From Terebella lapidaria (Eukaryota > Annelida > Polychaeta > Terebellida > Terebellidae): 64,000 bases of DNA. The stretch is taken from contig OX424570.1 in assembly GCA_949152475.1 (NCBI GenBank), forward strand, positions 5,816,181 through 5,880,180, written 5' to 3'. The notes under the pieces were generated by a model. The model made no database searches. It had not been told where the DNA came from and saw only the letters and a program-made list of their open reading frames with translations. Positions 41,081 through 52,369 of the stretch are shown here, piece by piece (position 1 is the first letter of the stretch; the number at the start of each line of letters is the position of its first letter). The translations under genes were made by a program, and so were the position numbers.

Positions 41081-41815
41081 TGTAAAGTTATTGACTACCG
41101 TCCGCTCTTCGGGATCCTCGAGGATAGTCCTCTCTCATCCGAGTCCTTGCGGACGCGCATCCGCTATTCCGGATCCTCGCGGCAGGGCCGCTCACCGGAG
41201 GTCGCGGCGGACACGGTAACTACTTCATCATTAACGGTAACCAGGTAACAGCCCACCCGACACTCCCAGGCCTACGGACACCGTTCAGAAACTGGTTCAT
41301 CACCACGGTGTTAACTGGCGGGGCCTGGCGAGCCGCGGTCTGCCTCGGGGACGGAACCCCGTACAGTCCGACATGCTGGCCAGAGCCTCTGTCACATGTC
41401 CCGGGAAGGGAGAGAGCTGGCGATCCACAGGGCCGAAGGCCCCCGAGTCAGCAACTCGTCTCTCCCAGCCCGGGCCTCCCCACGGAAATCGTCCCCAGGG
41501 CTCTAGGAGCCCACTACTCAGACCCAGGGAACACAAAGCTCATGGCGAGCCTCGTGTGCGTCCTAGTCTCGATCTTGGACAATCTCCTCGAACGAGTCGC
41601 TTCCAGTGTATATATAATACACCAGAAACTGCAGGGCGCACGCGAGGTTAAATCGATCCATTGTTATAGTTTACTGGAGCGTAAATTACAATACGTCGCC
41701 GTGGCAACGCACGCTCGAACGGAGCATGTCAAAACAAGGCCAAGTACAGAAAGGCCACATAAATGGCTTTTATGTTTACAATCACCTGCCGCGTGCTTAG
41801 GGCAAAATCGCCACA
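41081..41815 (-). repeat. 5' LTR of element B
   Basis: 735 bp, TG...CA on the minus strand, matching the 3' LTR base for base by eye. TATATATA at 41609-41616 lies about 200 bases from the LTR start and is the best TATA candidate. A third copy lies at 49149-49883 through the 8068-bp duplication. Confidence 0.96.
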
Positions 41816-42510
41816 ATTGTCTTCCCCACTCATTGGAAGAAATATGTAACTATGTGTACAAATTTGTGTACGAAATAAAAATTATCATTATACAGGATTT
41901 ACTCGAGGCCGACTGAGAGCCCAGAAACTGTGGAACACCGCCGCCCCTCCCCCCCCCCCCCGCCCCGAGGTTGCAATTGACCAAAAATGGGTCGGCCTGG
42001 CGGCGCATCTGAGACTCATAAATAGCATGCCTCGTCACATGGATATAGCGCTGGACCTTACAGTGTGCATCTACATCATAAATATCAGTTGCTTAAAACC
42101 TAATAAGCTGGTTTTTGCAAGTTTTTGTAGTTTTTGCTATGCTTCACAAACAATATATTGCGTTTCTTTTTTAATTAATATGTATTTTTTGTTGGAATTT
42201 GTTCAAAATAATGTTACTCAGCTAAGGAATATTTCACCAAATTGTATACAGTGCTAATTGCAATCACATCATGTATCAATCCTGAAAATTTGAAACATAT
42301 CTTAGGAAAACTCAATTGGCTGTTGAACAATAAACGTTTGATATAGTGCTCCATTGGTGATTTTCAGCACTAGGGGGTACCGGTATGAATTGTGCTGTAA
42401 CATGAGAACGCAATGAGATATGAAGTAGATATTTTAGGTCCTGACTGGCCATATGTCACTCTACCTCATAGTAGAGTATCAAGTCTCTATTCACAATATC
42501 ACATATATGA
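41816..42510. other. Right flank of element B, gene-free
   Basis: AT-rich with a C run at 41949-41962. No gene or known repeat recognised. Copied at 49884-50578. Confidence 0.6.
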
Positions 42511-42979
42511 AGGGTAGAAGCCAGGAATAGACCTGGGGATGCCTCACACATTGAGGATTCCGTTTTAAGTGACGTCATTTCGCCAGATGTATGGTTGCCT
42601 AGGGAGACAACGCGAAGCGATATTGATCCACGTGCTGGTTTATTTTGCGCGTGTGGAAGTCTGGTTTTGGGAAAAGCAAATTCCGATGGTATTCCCCGGG
42701 ATTTGGAGTAGAGAAAGGTTTTGCTGAATGTATGCTATGTCGGCAATTGCGATCTGAAAACGAGCTAAATTGACAGGGGTCCTGTTCAACGTCATTTTAT
42801 GAAAAATTGGTACTATCATGCTCTATAGTGACCTAGATTTTATTGAATTACTATGATTATACTATCACACCCTGTCAATCGTTAAGCCCTAATTTTTTTT
42901 TGGAAAGGTGAAACGCACACCCGAAGTTGCCCAATTTAACATTGATTTAAATGCAGACAATAATTGGTCATTTCAACCC
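42511..42979 (+). repeat. 471-bp dispersed repeat, right of element B
   Basis: 469 bases, nearly identical to 27169-27639 and in the same orientation, so element B is bracketed by direct repeats about 15.3 kb apart. Copied at 50579-51047. Confidence 0.9.
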
Positions 42980-43782
42980 ACTCAGGCATGGGATTCGTGA
43001 TGGAACATTTTGAGTCATGTGTTCAATTTTGAGTCATGTGTTCAAGGTTGATGGAAATAGCGATATATATTAGTTTGTTTAATATGTGCTGCATCTCCTA
43101 GGATATTTTGCAATTTATTCCTTATTTGTATGTGTTAATTCTGAGTTGATTCTGTATCATACTAGTCAAGCAAGCGGAGACCGTTTAGTTTGGAAGATGA
43201 GAGTAGATGGGATCAGAACCTGTCCTTAAGAGTAGTTTATAAAAATAAGGTGGACATCTCCAATCATCTGAACATGGTCAATTATGTTAGGAAGCGTCAT
43301 GATTGACCAGCATGGTGAAAGAGTTTCCCGACCGGAAGAAGAAAGTGAAAACAGATAGGGAAACGCTAAATAGATAATTATGGTATCATTACGTGTTAAT
43401 CAATTTAATATTAGGCCAAATTAACAATAAGCAAATCAGTTGATACAATGGGTCAGTTGGTACAATGCCAAAGCTACCGTTACAATATGACCACAACATA
43501 TATGTACCAAATAACATGCAGTATTCATGGTATTCCAGGGGTTTTAAATCGTTATGTGCAAACATTTTGAAAGCTCTTCCTTTGAGGCCAGTGGCCCTTG
43601 TTGAAAAATTATGGGGGATTTTCAAAAAGTTGTGGGACATTTTTGGGGTGTACTTTTAAAAAAGATTATTCAATCATCAACTGCAGTAGTCGTAGCTATA
43701 ATTGTGTGTGTGAGAAACCTGTCATTGCCGTCATCACGATCTGAATCACCACCGTGAATGCCTGCTGTCAGTGTGTATATGT
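42980..43782. other. Gene-free stretch
   Basis: No coding or RNA signal is supported. The words at 43570-43640 resemble the 3' flank of the BTB-BACK gene (shared TATGGGGGATTTTCAAAA). Copied at 51048-51850. Confidence 0.5.
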
Positions 43783-43848
43783 TAGCCACGCTTGCGACGG
43801 TTCATTCGATCATGGTCATGATCGAATGAACCGTCGCAAGCGTGGCTA
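43783..43848. repeat. Perfect 66-bp palindrome (32-bp arms)
   Basis: The arm starting TAGCCACGCTTGCGACGG is followed, after the two bases GT, by its exact reverse complement ending CGTGGCTA. It lies 6 bases before the first 450-bp satellite segment. Such a hairpin could extrude as a cruciform. Confidence 0.97.
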
Positions 43849-43851
43849 GTA

Positions 43852-44301
43852 TAGGACAGATTTCACTAATTCCTTCGGCCATACAAAACAATGATAAAAA
43901 GCCCAAATTCAAGTCTCCATAGCTCCGTCCCAGAACAAGATAAACCTTAGCAGCTTATATACAAAGCTAGCCAATTCATTTCCTGATCTCACTATAGTAA
44001 GGAAAATATATGTTGATAAATTGGATTTTTTGCTACAGCTCGAATTCTGAGGGTACCCCCTTGAAACGACTCATTTTCATGCCTGACAACCCATATATAT
44101 CGTTCGCCATCAGAGCCGTTCTGTGCGTGCTGTCGTCTTGAAACTCTTCGTGTGCAATGCCAACCAGCCTGGGTCAACAACCAGCCATAGCAAAATATCC
44201 ACCACCATTCAGCGGGGGATCAAGGGCATCCCCCGTTCTCAAAATAGGGAATTCTCTGACTGTAACGGATATGACGCAATATCATTGGTGTTGTCATGCC
44301 T
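43852..44301. repeat. 450-bp satellite segment (first copy)
   Basis: Begins at AGGACAGATTTCAC next to the palindrome and ends GTCATGCCT. This is the part present in the 1291-bp units and missing from the 841-bp units. It contains the stem CGGGGGAT/ATCCCCCG with a 7-base loop. A diverged copy is at 23338-23770. Its duplicate is 51920-52369. Confidence 0.9.
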
Positions 44302-47300
44302 GAATAGTAGGTGATCCTGGTGTCACTACCATCTGATAATAAATTGTGATAGATTATGATCTAGATAACATGTGTACAAAGTTTCAAGGGTGCAAGTTAT
44401 ATCACTTTGGATTTATGGGCCAATAACTGACTTCGTTTCATTGTAAAAACGTAAAAAAGGAATTGGCCCATCAATACGTTATTTCATTGTGGATGGTACA
44501 AATTTTGGTGTCAGGTACTGATGTTATCATATACTACAGTGGTTGAGGTACTTAAGAACCAGGATGCAGTTTTGTTGTAAAGAACCACGAATTATGTGCG
44601 CCACATGGAATTACAAATATTAATTAAATCCCAAATATTGGACCGAAATGACATAAAAGGGTCAGCTACACAAGCAAAAATAAGCAAATCATCGTCAATC
44701 TGGTATAAAATCTTCAAAAATATGATATATAATTACCTTTTATGGGATTTAGTAACATAACATCGGGAGTTGAGCTGCTAAACTGGAATTCTGTTAGTTC
44801 GGCCGAAAATTCAAATATGCATTTTTTTTCTCAAAAACGGTGTTTATATCAATAACACATATATTCTGAGAGATTTTCTTGTTCTGCACATTGGGAACAG
44901 CATCTCTTAGGCACAAATAAGCCATATATATGCATGCCATGGGGAGCAATTTCTTGGGAGGCCCCTCTTTGTTTTGCAAAATCACGCATTTTCACCAAAT
45001 TCGCGGTTTATGTAAAAAATACATCAAAAACACAGAGGAAAAGCCAATTTTAATCTTTTTGCACCAAAACCATTATAAGAGAATGCAACATTAGCGTAAA
45101 CTTCAATCTAGAGTAGAAATTATAGAATACATGTATTTCCTTGAACAGTAGGTGATCCTGGTGTCACTACCATCTGATAATAAATTGTGATAGATTATGA
45201 TCTAGATAACATGTGTACAAAGTTTCAAGGGTGCAAGTTATATCACTTTGGATTTATGGGCCAATAACTGACTTCGTTTCATTGTAAAAACGTAAAAAAG
45301 GAATTGGCCCATCAATACGTTATTTCATTGTGGATGGTACAAATTTTGGTGTCAGGTACTGATGTTATCATATACTACAGTGGTTGAGGTACTTAAGAAC
45401 CAGGATGCAGTTTTGTTGTAAAGAACCACGAATTATGTGCGCCACATGGAATTACAAATATTAATTAAATCCCAAATATTGGACCGAAATGACATAAAAG
45501 GGTCAGCTACACAAGCAAAAATAAGCAAATCATCGTCAATCTGGTATAAAATCTTCAAAAATATGATATATAATTACCTTTTATGGGATTTAGTAACATA
45601 ACATCGGGAGTTGAGCTGCTAAACTGGAATTCTGTTAGTTCGGCCGAAAATTCAAATATGCATTTTTTTTCTCAAAAACGGTGTTTATATCAATAACACA
45701 TATATTCTGAGAGATTTTCTTGTTCTGCACATTGGGAACAGCATCTCTTAGGCACAAATAAGCCATATATATGCATGCCATGGGGAGCAATTTCTTGGGA
45801 GGCCCCTCTTTGTTTTGCAAAATCACGCATTTTCACCAAATTCGCGGTTTATGTAAAAAATACATCAAAAACACAGAGGAAAAGCCAATTTTAATCTTTT
45901 TGCACCAAAACCATTATAAGAGAATGCAACATTAGCGTAAACTTCAATCTAGAGTAGAAATTATAGAATACATGTATTTCCTTTGAATAGTAGGTGATCC
46001 TGGTGTCACTACCATCTGATAATAAATTGTGATAGATTATGATCTAGATAACATGTGTACAAAGTTTCAAGGGTGCAAGTTATATCACTTTGGATTTATG
46101 GGCCAATAACTGACTTCGTTTCATTGTAAAAACGTAAAAAAGGAATTGGCCCATCAATACGTTATTTCATTGTGGATGGTACAAATTTTGGTGTCAGGTA
46201 CTGATGTTATCATATACTACAGTGGTTGAGGTACTTAAGAACCAGGATGCAGTTTTGTTGTAAAGAACCACGAATTATGTGCGCCACATGGAATTACAAA
46301 TATTAATTAAATCCCAAATATTGGACCGAAATGACATAAAAGGGTCAGCTACACAAGCAAAAATAAGCAAATCATCGTCAATCTGGTATAAAATCTTCAA
46401 AAATATGATATATAATTACCTTTTATGGGATTTAGTAACATAACATCGGGAGTTGAGCTGCTAAACTGGAATTCTGTTAGTTCGGCCGAAAATTCAAATA
46501 TGCATTTTTTTTCTCAAAAACGGTGTTTATATCAATAACACATATATTCTGAGAGATTTTCTTGTTCTGCACATTGGGAACAGCATCTCTTAGGCACAAA
46601 TAAGCCATATATATGCATGCCATGGGGAGCAATTTCTTGGGAGGCCCCTCTTTGTTTTGCAAAATCACGCATTTTCACCAAATTCGCGGTTTATGTAAAA
46701 AATACATCAAAAACACAGAGGAAAAGCCAATTTTAATCTTTTTGCACCAAAACCATTATAAGAGAATGCAACATTAGCGTAAACTTCAATCTAGAGTAGA
46801 AATTATAGAATACATGTATTTCCTTGAACAGTAGGTGATCCTGGTGTCACTACCATCTGATAATAAATTGTGATAGATTATGATCTAGATAACATGTGTA
46901 CAAAGTTTCAAGGGTGCAAGTTATATCACTTTGGATTTATGGGCCAATAACTGACTTCGTTTCATTGTAAAAACGTAAAAAAGGAATTGGCCCATCAATA
47001 CGTTATTTCATTGTGGATGGTACAAATTTTGGTGTCAGGTACTGATGTTATCATATACTACAGTGGTTGAGGTACTTAAGAACCAGGATGCAGTTTTGTT
47101 GTAAAGAACCACGAATTATGTGCGCCACATGGAATTACAAATATTAATTAAATCCCAAATATTGGACCGAAATGACATAAAAGGGTCAGCTACACAAGCA
47201 AAAATAAGCAAATCATCGTCAATCTGGTATAAAATCTTCAAAAATATGATATATAATTACCTTTTATGGGATTTAGTAACATAACATCGGGAGTTGAGCT

Positions 47301-48508
47301 GCTAAACTGGAATTCTGTTAGTTCGGCCGAAAATTCAAATATGCATTTTTTTTCTCAAAAACGGTGTTTATATCAATAACACATATATTCTGAGAGATTT
47401 TCTTGTTCTGCACATTGGGAACAGCATCTCTTAGGCACAAATAAGCCATATATATGCATGCCATGGGGAGCAATTTCTTGGGAGGCCCCTCTTTGTTTTG
47501 CAAAATCACGCATTTTCACCAAATTCGCGGTTTATGTAAAAAATACATCAAAAACACAGAGGAAAAGCCAATTTTAATCTTTTTGCACCAAAACCATTAT
47601 AAGAGAATGCAACATTAGCGTAAACTTCAATCTAGAGTAGAAATTATAGAATACATGTATTTCCTTTGAATAGTAGGTGATCCTGGTGTCACTACCATCT
47701 GATAATAAATTGTGATAGATTATGATCTAGATAACATGTGTACAAAGTTTCAAGGGTGCAAGTTATATCACTTTGGATTTATGGGCCAATAACTGACTTC
47801 GTTTCATTGTAAAAACGTAAAAAAGGAATTGGCCCATCAATACGTTATTTCATTGTGGATGGTACAAATTTTGGTGTCAGGTACTGATGTTATCATATAC
47901 TACAGTGGTTGAGGTACTTAAGAACCAGGATGCAGTTTTGTTGTAAAGAACCACGAATTATGTGCGCCACATGGAATTACAAATATTAATTAAATCCCAA
48001 ATATTGGACCGAAATGACATAAAAGGGTCAGCTACACAAGCAAAAATAAGCAAATCATCGTCAATCTGGTATAAAATCTTCAAAAATATGATATATAATT
48101 ACCTTTTATGGGATTTAGTAACATAACATCGGGAGTTGAGCTGCTAAACTGGAATTCTGTTAGTTCGGCCGAAAATTCAAATATGCATTTTTTTTCTCAA
48201 AAACGGTGTTTATATCAATAACACATATATTCTGAGAGATTTTCTTGTTCTGCACATTGGGAACAGCATCTCTTAGGCACAAATAAGCCATATATATGCA
48301 TGCCATGGGGAGCAATTTCTTGGGAGGCCCCTCTTTGTTTTGCAAAATCACGCATTTTCACCAAATTCGCGGTTTATGTAAAAAATACATCAAAAACACA
48401 GAGGAAAAGCCAATTTTAATCTTTTTGCACCAAAACCATTATAAGAGAATGCAACATTAGCGTAAACTTCAATCTAGAGTAGAAATTATAGAATACATGT
48501 ATTTCCTT
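44302..48508. repeat. Satellite array 1: five 841-842-bp units
   Basis: Units start at 44302, 45143, 45985, 46826 and 47668, each at GAATAG or GAACAG then TAGGTGATCCTGG-type sequence, and end TACATGTATTTCCTT. Spacing alternates 841, 842, 841, 842, matching two alternating junction types (CCTTGAACAG and CCTTTGAATAG), a two-unit higher-order period. Units are nearly identical. A truncated 450-bp segment follows to 48610. Open frames of 63 codons on the minus strand start at GTG and are not taken as genes. Confidence 0.95.
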
Positions 48509-48610
48509 CAGGACAGATTTCACTAATTCCTTCGGCCATACAAAACAATGATAAAAAGCCCAAATTCAAGTCTCCATAGCTCCGTCCCAGAACAAGATAA
48601 ACCTTAGCAG

Positions 48611-49036
48611 CTGGTCCGCTCGTCCAGAAGGACCCGCATGCATTGGCGCTCGATTCCGGACGCTAGAAGGCGTCTTAGGGAAGGGTGCCATTTGCCACGG
48701 ATCTGTTCTGGGCACGGGCGGGCGCGGCGTAGAGCCGTTGCCAGCTCCACCCACCGCGCCTAACACGTCAAGGTCCGGCCTTGACGGCAACTCCTGCTGC
48801 GGCCCCGCGGGGCCCGACTCTACGTCCGAAGACGGAGCCAGGGACGCCGGAGTCGTCTCCGCGGACGGGGTCTTGTCCACGGAGGTTTCCGCGCGTTCCT
48901 TCCGGCCGCCGGAGTCGTCCGGAGACGTCTCACGGTGGCTGTCGCGCGACCGGGTGTGGTCTGCGACATTTCCACCCTCATCCCTCCCCTTGGGTTCATC
49001 GGCCTTATTTTTGGCCTTATCTTTCGCTTTGGTCAT
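48611..49036 (-). pseudogene. Truncated 5' fragment of gag B
   Basis: The first 142 codons of Gag are intact from ATG at 49036, then the frame runs across the duplication junction at about 48610 into satellite DNA and stops at 48566. It lacks the capsid-like part and zinc knuckle. It is a by-product of the 8068-bp duplication and still has LTR, leader and primer-binding site upstream (49129-49883), so it could be transcribed. Confidence 0.92.
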
Positions 49037-49148
49037 TCTTTGAGACGTCCTTGAGGAGCGGGCGATCCCCAGGGACTAAGGAGGCTACAACACTGTGACG
49101 GTAGGCTGCGATGGAACACTGTCGGACTGATCCTGGTCACGGCACCAA

Positions 49149-49883
49149 TGTAAAGTTATTGACTACCGTCCGCTCTTCGGGATCCTCGAGGATAGTCCTC
49201 TCTCATCCGAGTCCTTGCGGACGCGCATCCGCTATTCCGGATCCTCGCGGCAGGGCCGCTCACCGGAGGTCGCGGCGGACACGGTAACTACTTCATCATT
49301 AACGGTAACCAGGTAACAGCCCACCCGACACTCCCAGGCCTACGGACACCGTTCAGAAACTGGTTCATCACCACGGTGTTAACTGGCGGGGCCTGGCGAG
49401 CCGCGGTCTGCCTCGGGGACGGAACCCCGTACAGTCCGACATGCTGGCCAGAGCCTCTGTCACATGTCCCGGGAAGGGAGAGAGCTGGCGATCCACAGGG
49501 CCGAAGGCCCCCGAGTCAGCAACTCGTCTCTCCCAGCTCGGGCCTCCCCACGGAAATCGTCCCCAGGGCTCTAGGAGCCCACTACTCAGACCCAGGGAAC
49601 ACAAAGCTCATGGCGAGCCTCGTGTGCGTCCTAGTCTCGATCTTGGACAATCTCCTCGAACGAGTCGCTTCCAGTGTATATATAATACACCAGAAACTGC
49701 AGGGCGCACGCGAGGTTAAATCGATCCATTGTTATAGTTTACTGGAGCGTAAATTACAATACGTCGCCGTGGCAACGCACGCTCGAACGGAGCATGTCAA
49801 AACAAGGCCAAGTACAGAAAGGCCACATAAATGGCTTTTATGTTTACAATCACCTGCCGCGTGCTTAGGGCAAAATCGCCACA
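49149..49883 (-). repeat. Third LTR copy of element B
   Basis: Carried by the duplication; same 735 bases with at least one change (C to T at 49537). It is followed on the minus strand by the primer-binding site and truncated gag but no second LTR of its own. Confidence 0.95.
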
Positions 49884-51850
49884 ATTGTCTTCCCCACTCA
49901 TTGGAAGAAATATGTAACTATGTGTACAAATTTGTGTACGAAATAAAAATTATCATTATACAGGATTTACTCGAGGCCGACTGAGAGCCCAGAAACTGTG
50001 GAACACCGCCGCCCCTCCCCCCCCCCCCCGCCCCGAGGTTGCAATTGACCAAAAATGGGTCGGCCTGGCGGCGCATCTGAGACTCATAAATAGCATGCCT
50101 CGTCACATGGATATAGCGCTGGACCTTACAGTGTGCATCTACATCATAAATATCAGTTGCTTAAAACCTAATAAGCTGGTTTTTGCAAGTTTTTGTAGTT
50201 TTTGCTATGCTTCACAAACAATATATTGCGTTTCTTTTTTAATTAATATGTATTTTTTGTTGGAATTTGTTCAAAATAATGTTACTCAGCTAAGGAATAT
50301 TTCACCAAATTGTATACAGTGCTAATTGCAATCACATCATGTATCAATCCTGAAAATTTGAAACATATCTTAGGAAAACTCAATTGGCTGTTGAACAATA
50401 AACGTTTGATATAGTGCTCCATTGGTGATTTTCAGCACTAGGGGGTACCGGTATGAATTGTGCTGTAACATGAGAACGCAATGAGATATGAAGTAGATAT
50501 TTTAGGTCCTGACTGGCCATATGTCACTCTACCTCATAGTAGAGTATCAAGTCTCTATTCACAATATCACATATATGAAGGGTAGAAGCCAGGAATAGAC
50601 CTGGGGATGCCTCACACATTGAGGATTCCGTTTTAAGTGACGTCATTTCGCCAGATGTATGGTTGCCTAGGGAGACAACGCGAAGCGATATTGATCCACG
50701 TGCTGGTTTATTTTGCGCGTGTGGAAGTCTGGTTTTGGGAAAAGCAAATTCCGATGGTATTCCCCGGGATTTGGAGTAGAGAAAGGTTTTGCTGAATGTA
50801 TGCTATGTCGGCAATTGCGATCTGAAAACGAGCTAAATTGACAGGGGTCCTGTTCAACGTCATTTTATGAAAAATTGGTACTATCATGCTCTATAGTGAC
50901 CTAGATTTTATTGAATTACTATGATTATACTATCACACCCTGTCAATCGTTAAGCCCTAATTTTTTTTTGGAAAGGTGAAACGCACACCCGAAGTTGCCC
51001 AATTTAACATTGATTTAAATGCAGACAATAATTGGTCATTTCAACCCACTCAGGCATGGGATTCGTGATGGAACATTTTGAGTCATGTGTTCAATTTTGA
51101 GTCATGTGTTCAAGGTTGATGGAAATAGCGATATATATTAGTTTGTTTAATATGTGCTGCATCTCCTAGGATATTTTGCAATTTATTCCTTATTTGTATG
51201 TGTTAATTCTGAGTTGATTCTGTATCATACTAGTCAAGCAAGCGGAGACCGTTTAGTTTGGAAGATGAGAGTAGATGGGATCAGAACCTGTCCTTAAGAG
51301 TAGTTTATAAAAATAAGGTGGACATCTCCAATCATCTGAACATGGTCAATTATGTTAGGAAGCGTCATGATTGACCAGCATGGTGAAAGAGTTTCCCGAC
51401 CGGAAGAAGAAAGTGAAAACAGATAGGGAAACGCTAAATAGATAATTATGGTATCATTACGTGTTAATCAATTTAATATTAGGCCAAATTAACAATAAGC
51501 AAATCAGTTGATACAATGGGTCAGTTGGTACAATGCCAAAGCTACCGTTACAATATGACCACAACATATATGTACCAAATAACATGCAGTATTCATGGTA
51601 TTCCAGGGGTTTTAAATCGTTATGTGCAAACATTTTGAAAGCTCTTCCTTTGAGGCCAGTGGCCCTTGTTGAAAAATTATGGGGGATTTTCAAAAAGTTG
51701 TGGGACATTTTTGGGGTGTACTTTTAAAAAAGATTATTCAATCATCAACTGCAGTAGTCGTAGCTATAATTGTGTGTGTGAGAAACCTGTCATTGCCGTC
51801 ATCACGATCTGAATCACCACCGTGAATGCCTGCTGTCAGTGTGTATATGT
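49884..51850. other. Duplicated gene-free flank
   Basis: Copy of 41816-43782, including the 471-bp repeat copy at 50579-51047. Nothing additional is seen. Confidence 0.8.
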
Positions 51851-51916
51851 TAGCCACGCTTGCGACGGTTCATTCGATCATGGTCATGATCGAATGAACC
51901 GTCGCAAGCGTGGCTA
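51851..51916. repeat. Second copy of the 66-bp palindrome
   Basis: Identical to 43783-43848 through the 8068-bp duplication; both arms unchanged. Confidence 0.97.
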
Positions 51917-51919
51917 GTA

Positions 51920-52369
51920 TAGGACAGATTTCACTAATTCCTTCGGCCATACAAAACAATGATAAAAAGCCCAAATTCAAGTCTCCATAGCTCCGTCCCA
52001 GAACAAGATAAACCTTAGCAGCTTATATACAAAGCTAGCCAATTCATTTCCTGATCTCACTATAGTAAGGAAAATATATGTTGATAAATTGGATTTTTTG
52101 CTACAGCTCGAATTCTGAGGGTACCCCCTTGAAACGACTCATTTTCATGCCTGACAACCCATATATATCGTTCGCCATCAGAGCCGTTCTGTGCGTGCTG
52201 TCGTCTTGAAACTCTTCGTGTGCAATGCCAACCAGCCTGGGTCAACAACCAGCCATAGCAAAATATCCACCACCATTCAGCGGGGGATCAAGGGCATCCC
52301 CCGTTCTCAAAATAGGGAATTCTCTGACTGTAACGGATATGACGCAATATCATTGGTGTTGTCATGCCT
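51920..52369. repeat. 450-bp satellite segment (duplicate)
   Basis: Copy of 43852-44301 at the 8068-bp offset, leading into the second array. Confidence 0.9.

Larger units (their letters stand above)
27825..41815 (-). mobile_element. Ty3/gypsy LTR retrotransposon B with third ORF (13,991 bp)
   Basis: Bounded by 735-bp LTRs at 27825-28559 and 41081-41815 that look identical by eye, with ATTG on both outer sides (27821-27824 and 41816-41819) as a 4-bp target duplication. On the minus strand the order is LTR, primer-binding site, gag, pol (-1 frame), 1.9 kb non-coding with an internal polypurine tract, a 1148-codon third ORF, polypurine tract, LTR. Identical LTRs plus three intact frames indicate a very recent insertion, probably still competent. 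It is about twice the size of a usual gypsy element. Confidence 0.96.
40543..48610. repeat. First copy of an 8068-bp tandem duplication
   Basis: Everything from 40543 (in gag B) recurs 8068 bases further on, starting at 48611: 5' gag, leader, LTR, flank, 471-bp repeat, palindrome and the start of the satellite array. I noticed only isolated base changes (for example CCCGGG against CTCGGG at 49537). The junction between copies joins CCTTAGCAG to CTGGTCCGC with only CT shared, so it looks like end joining. The duplication is younger than the insertion of element B. Confidence 0.93.

Noticed and set aside
43783-43852. Helitron 3' end (hairpin followed by CTAG-T)
   Set aside because: The palindrome ends in CTAGT as a Helitron would, but the arms run into the terminus itself, are far longer than usual, and no 5' TC end or Rep/helicase frame was found.
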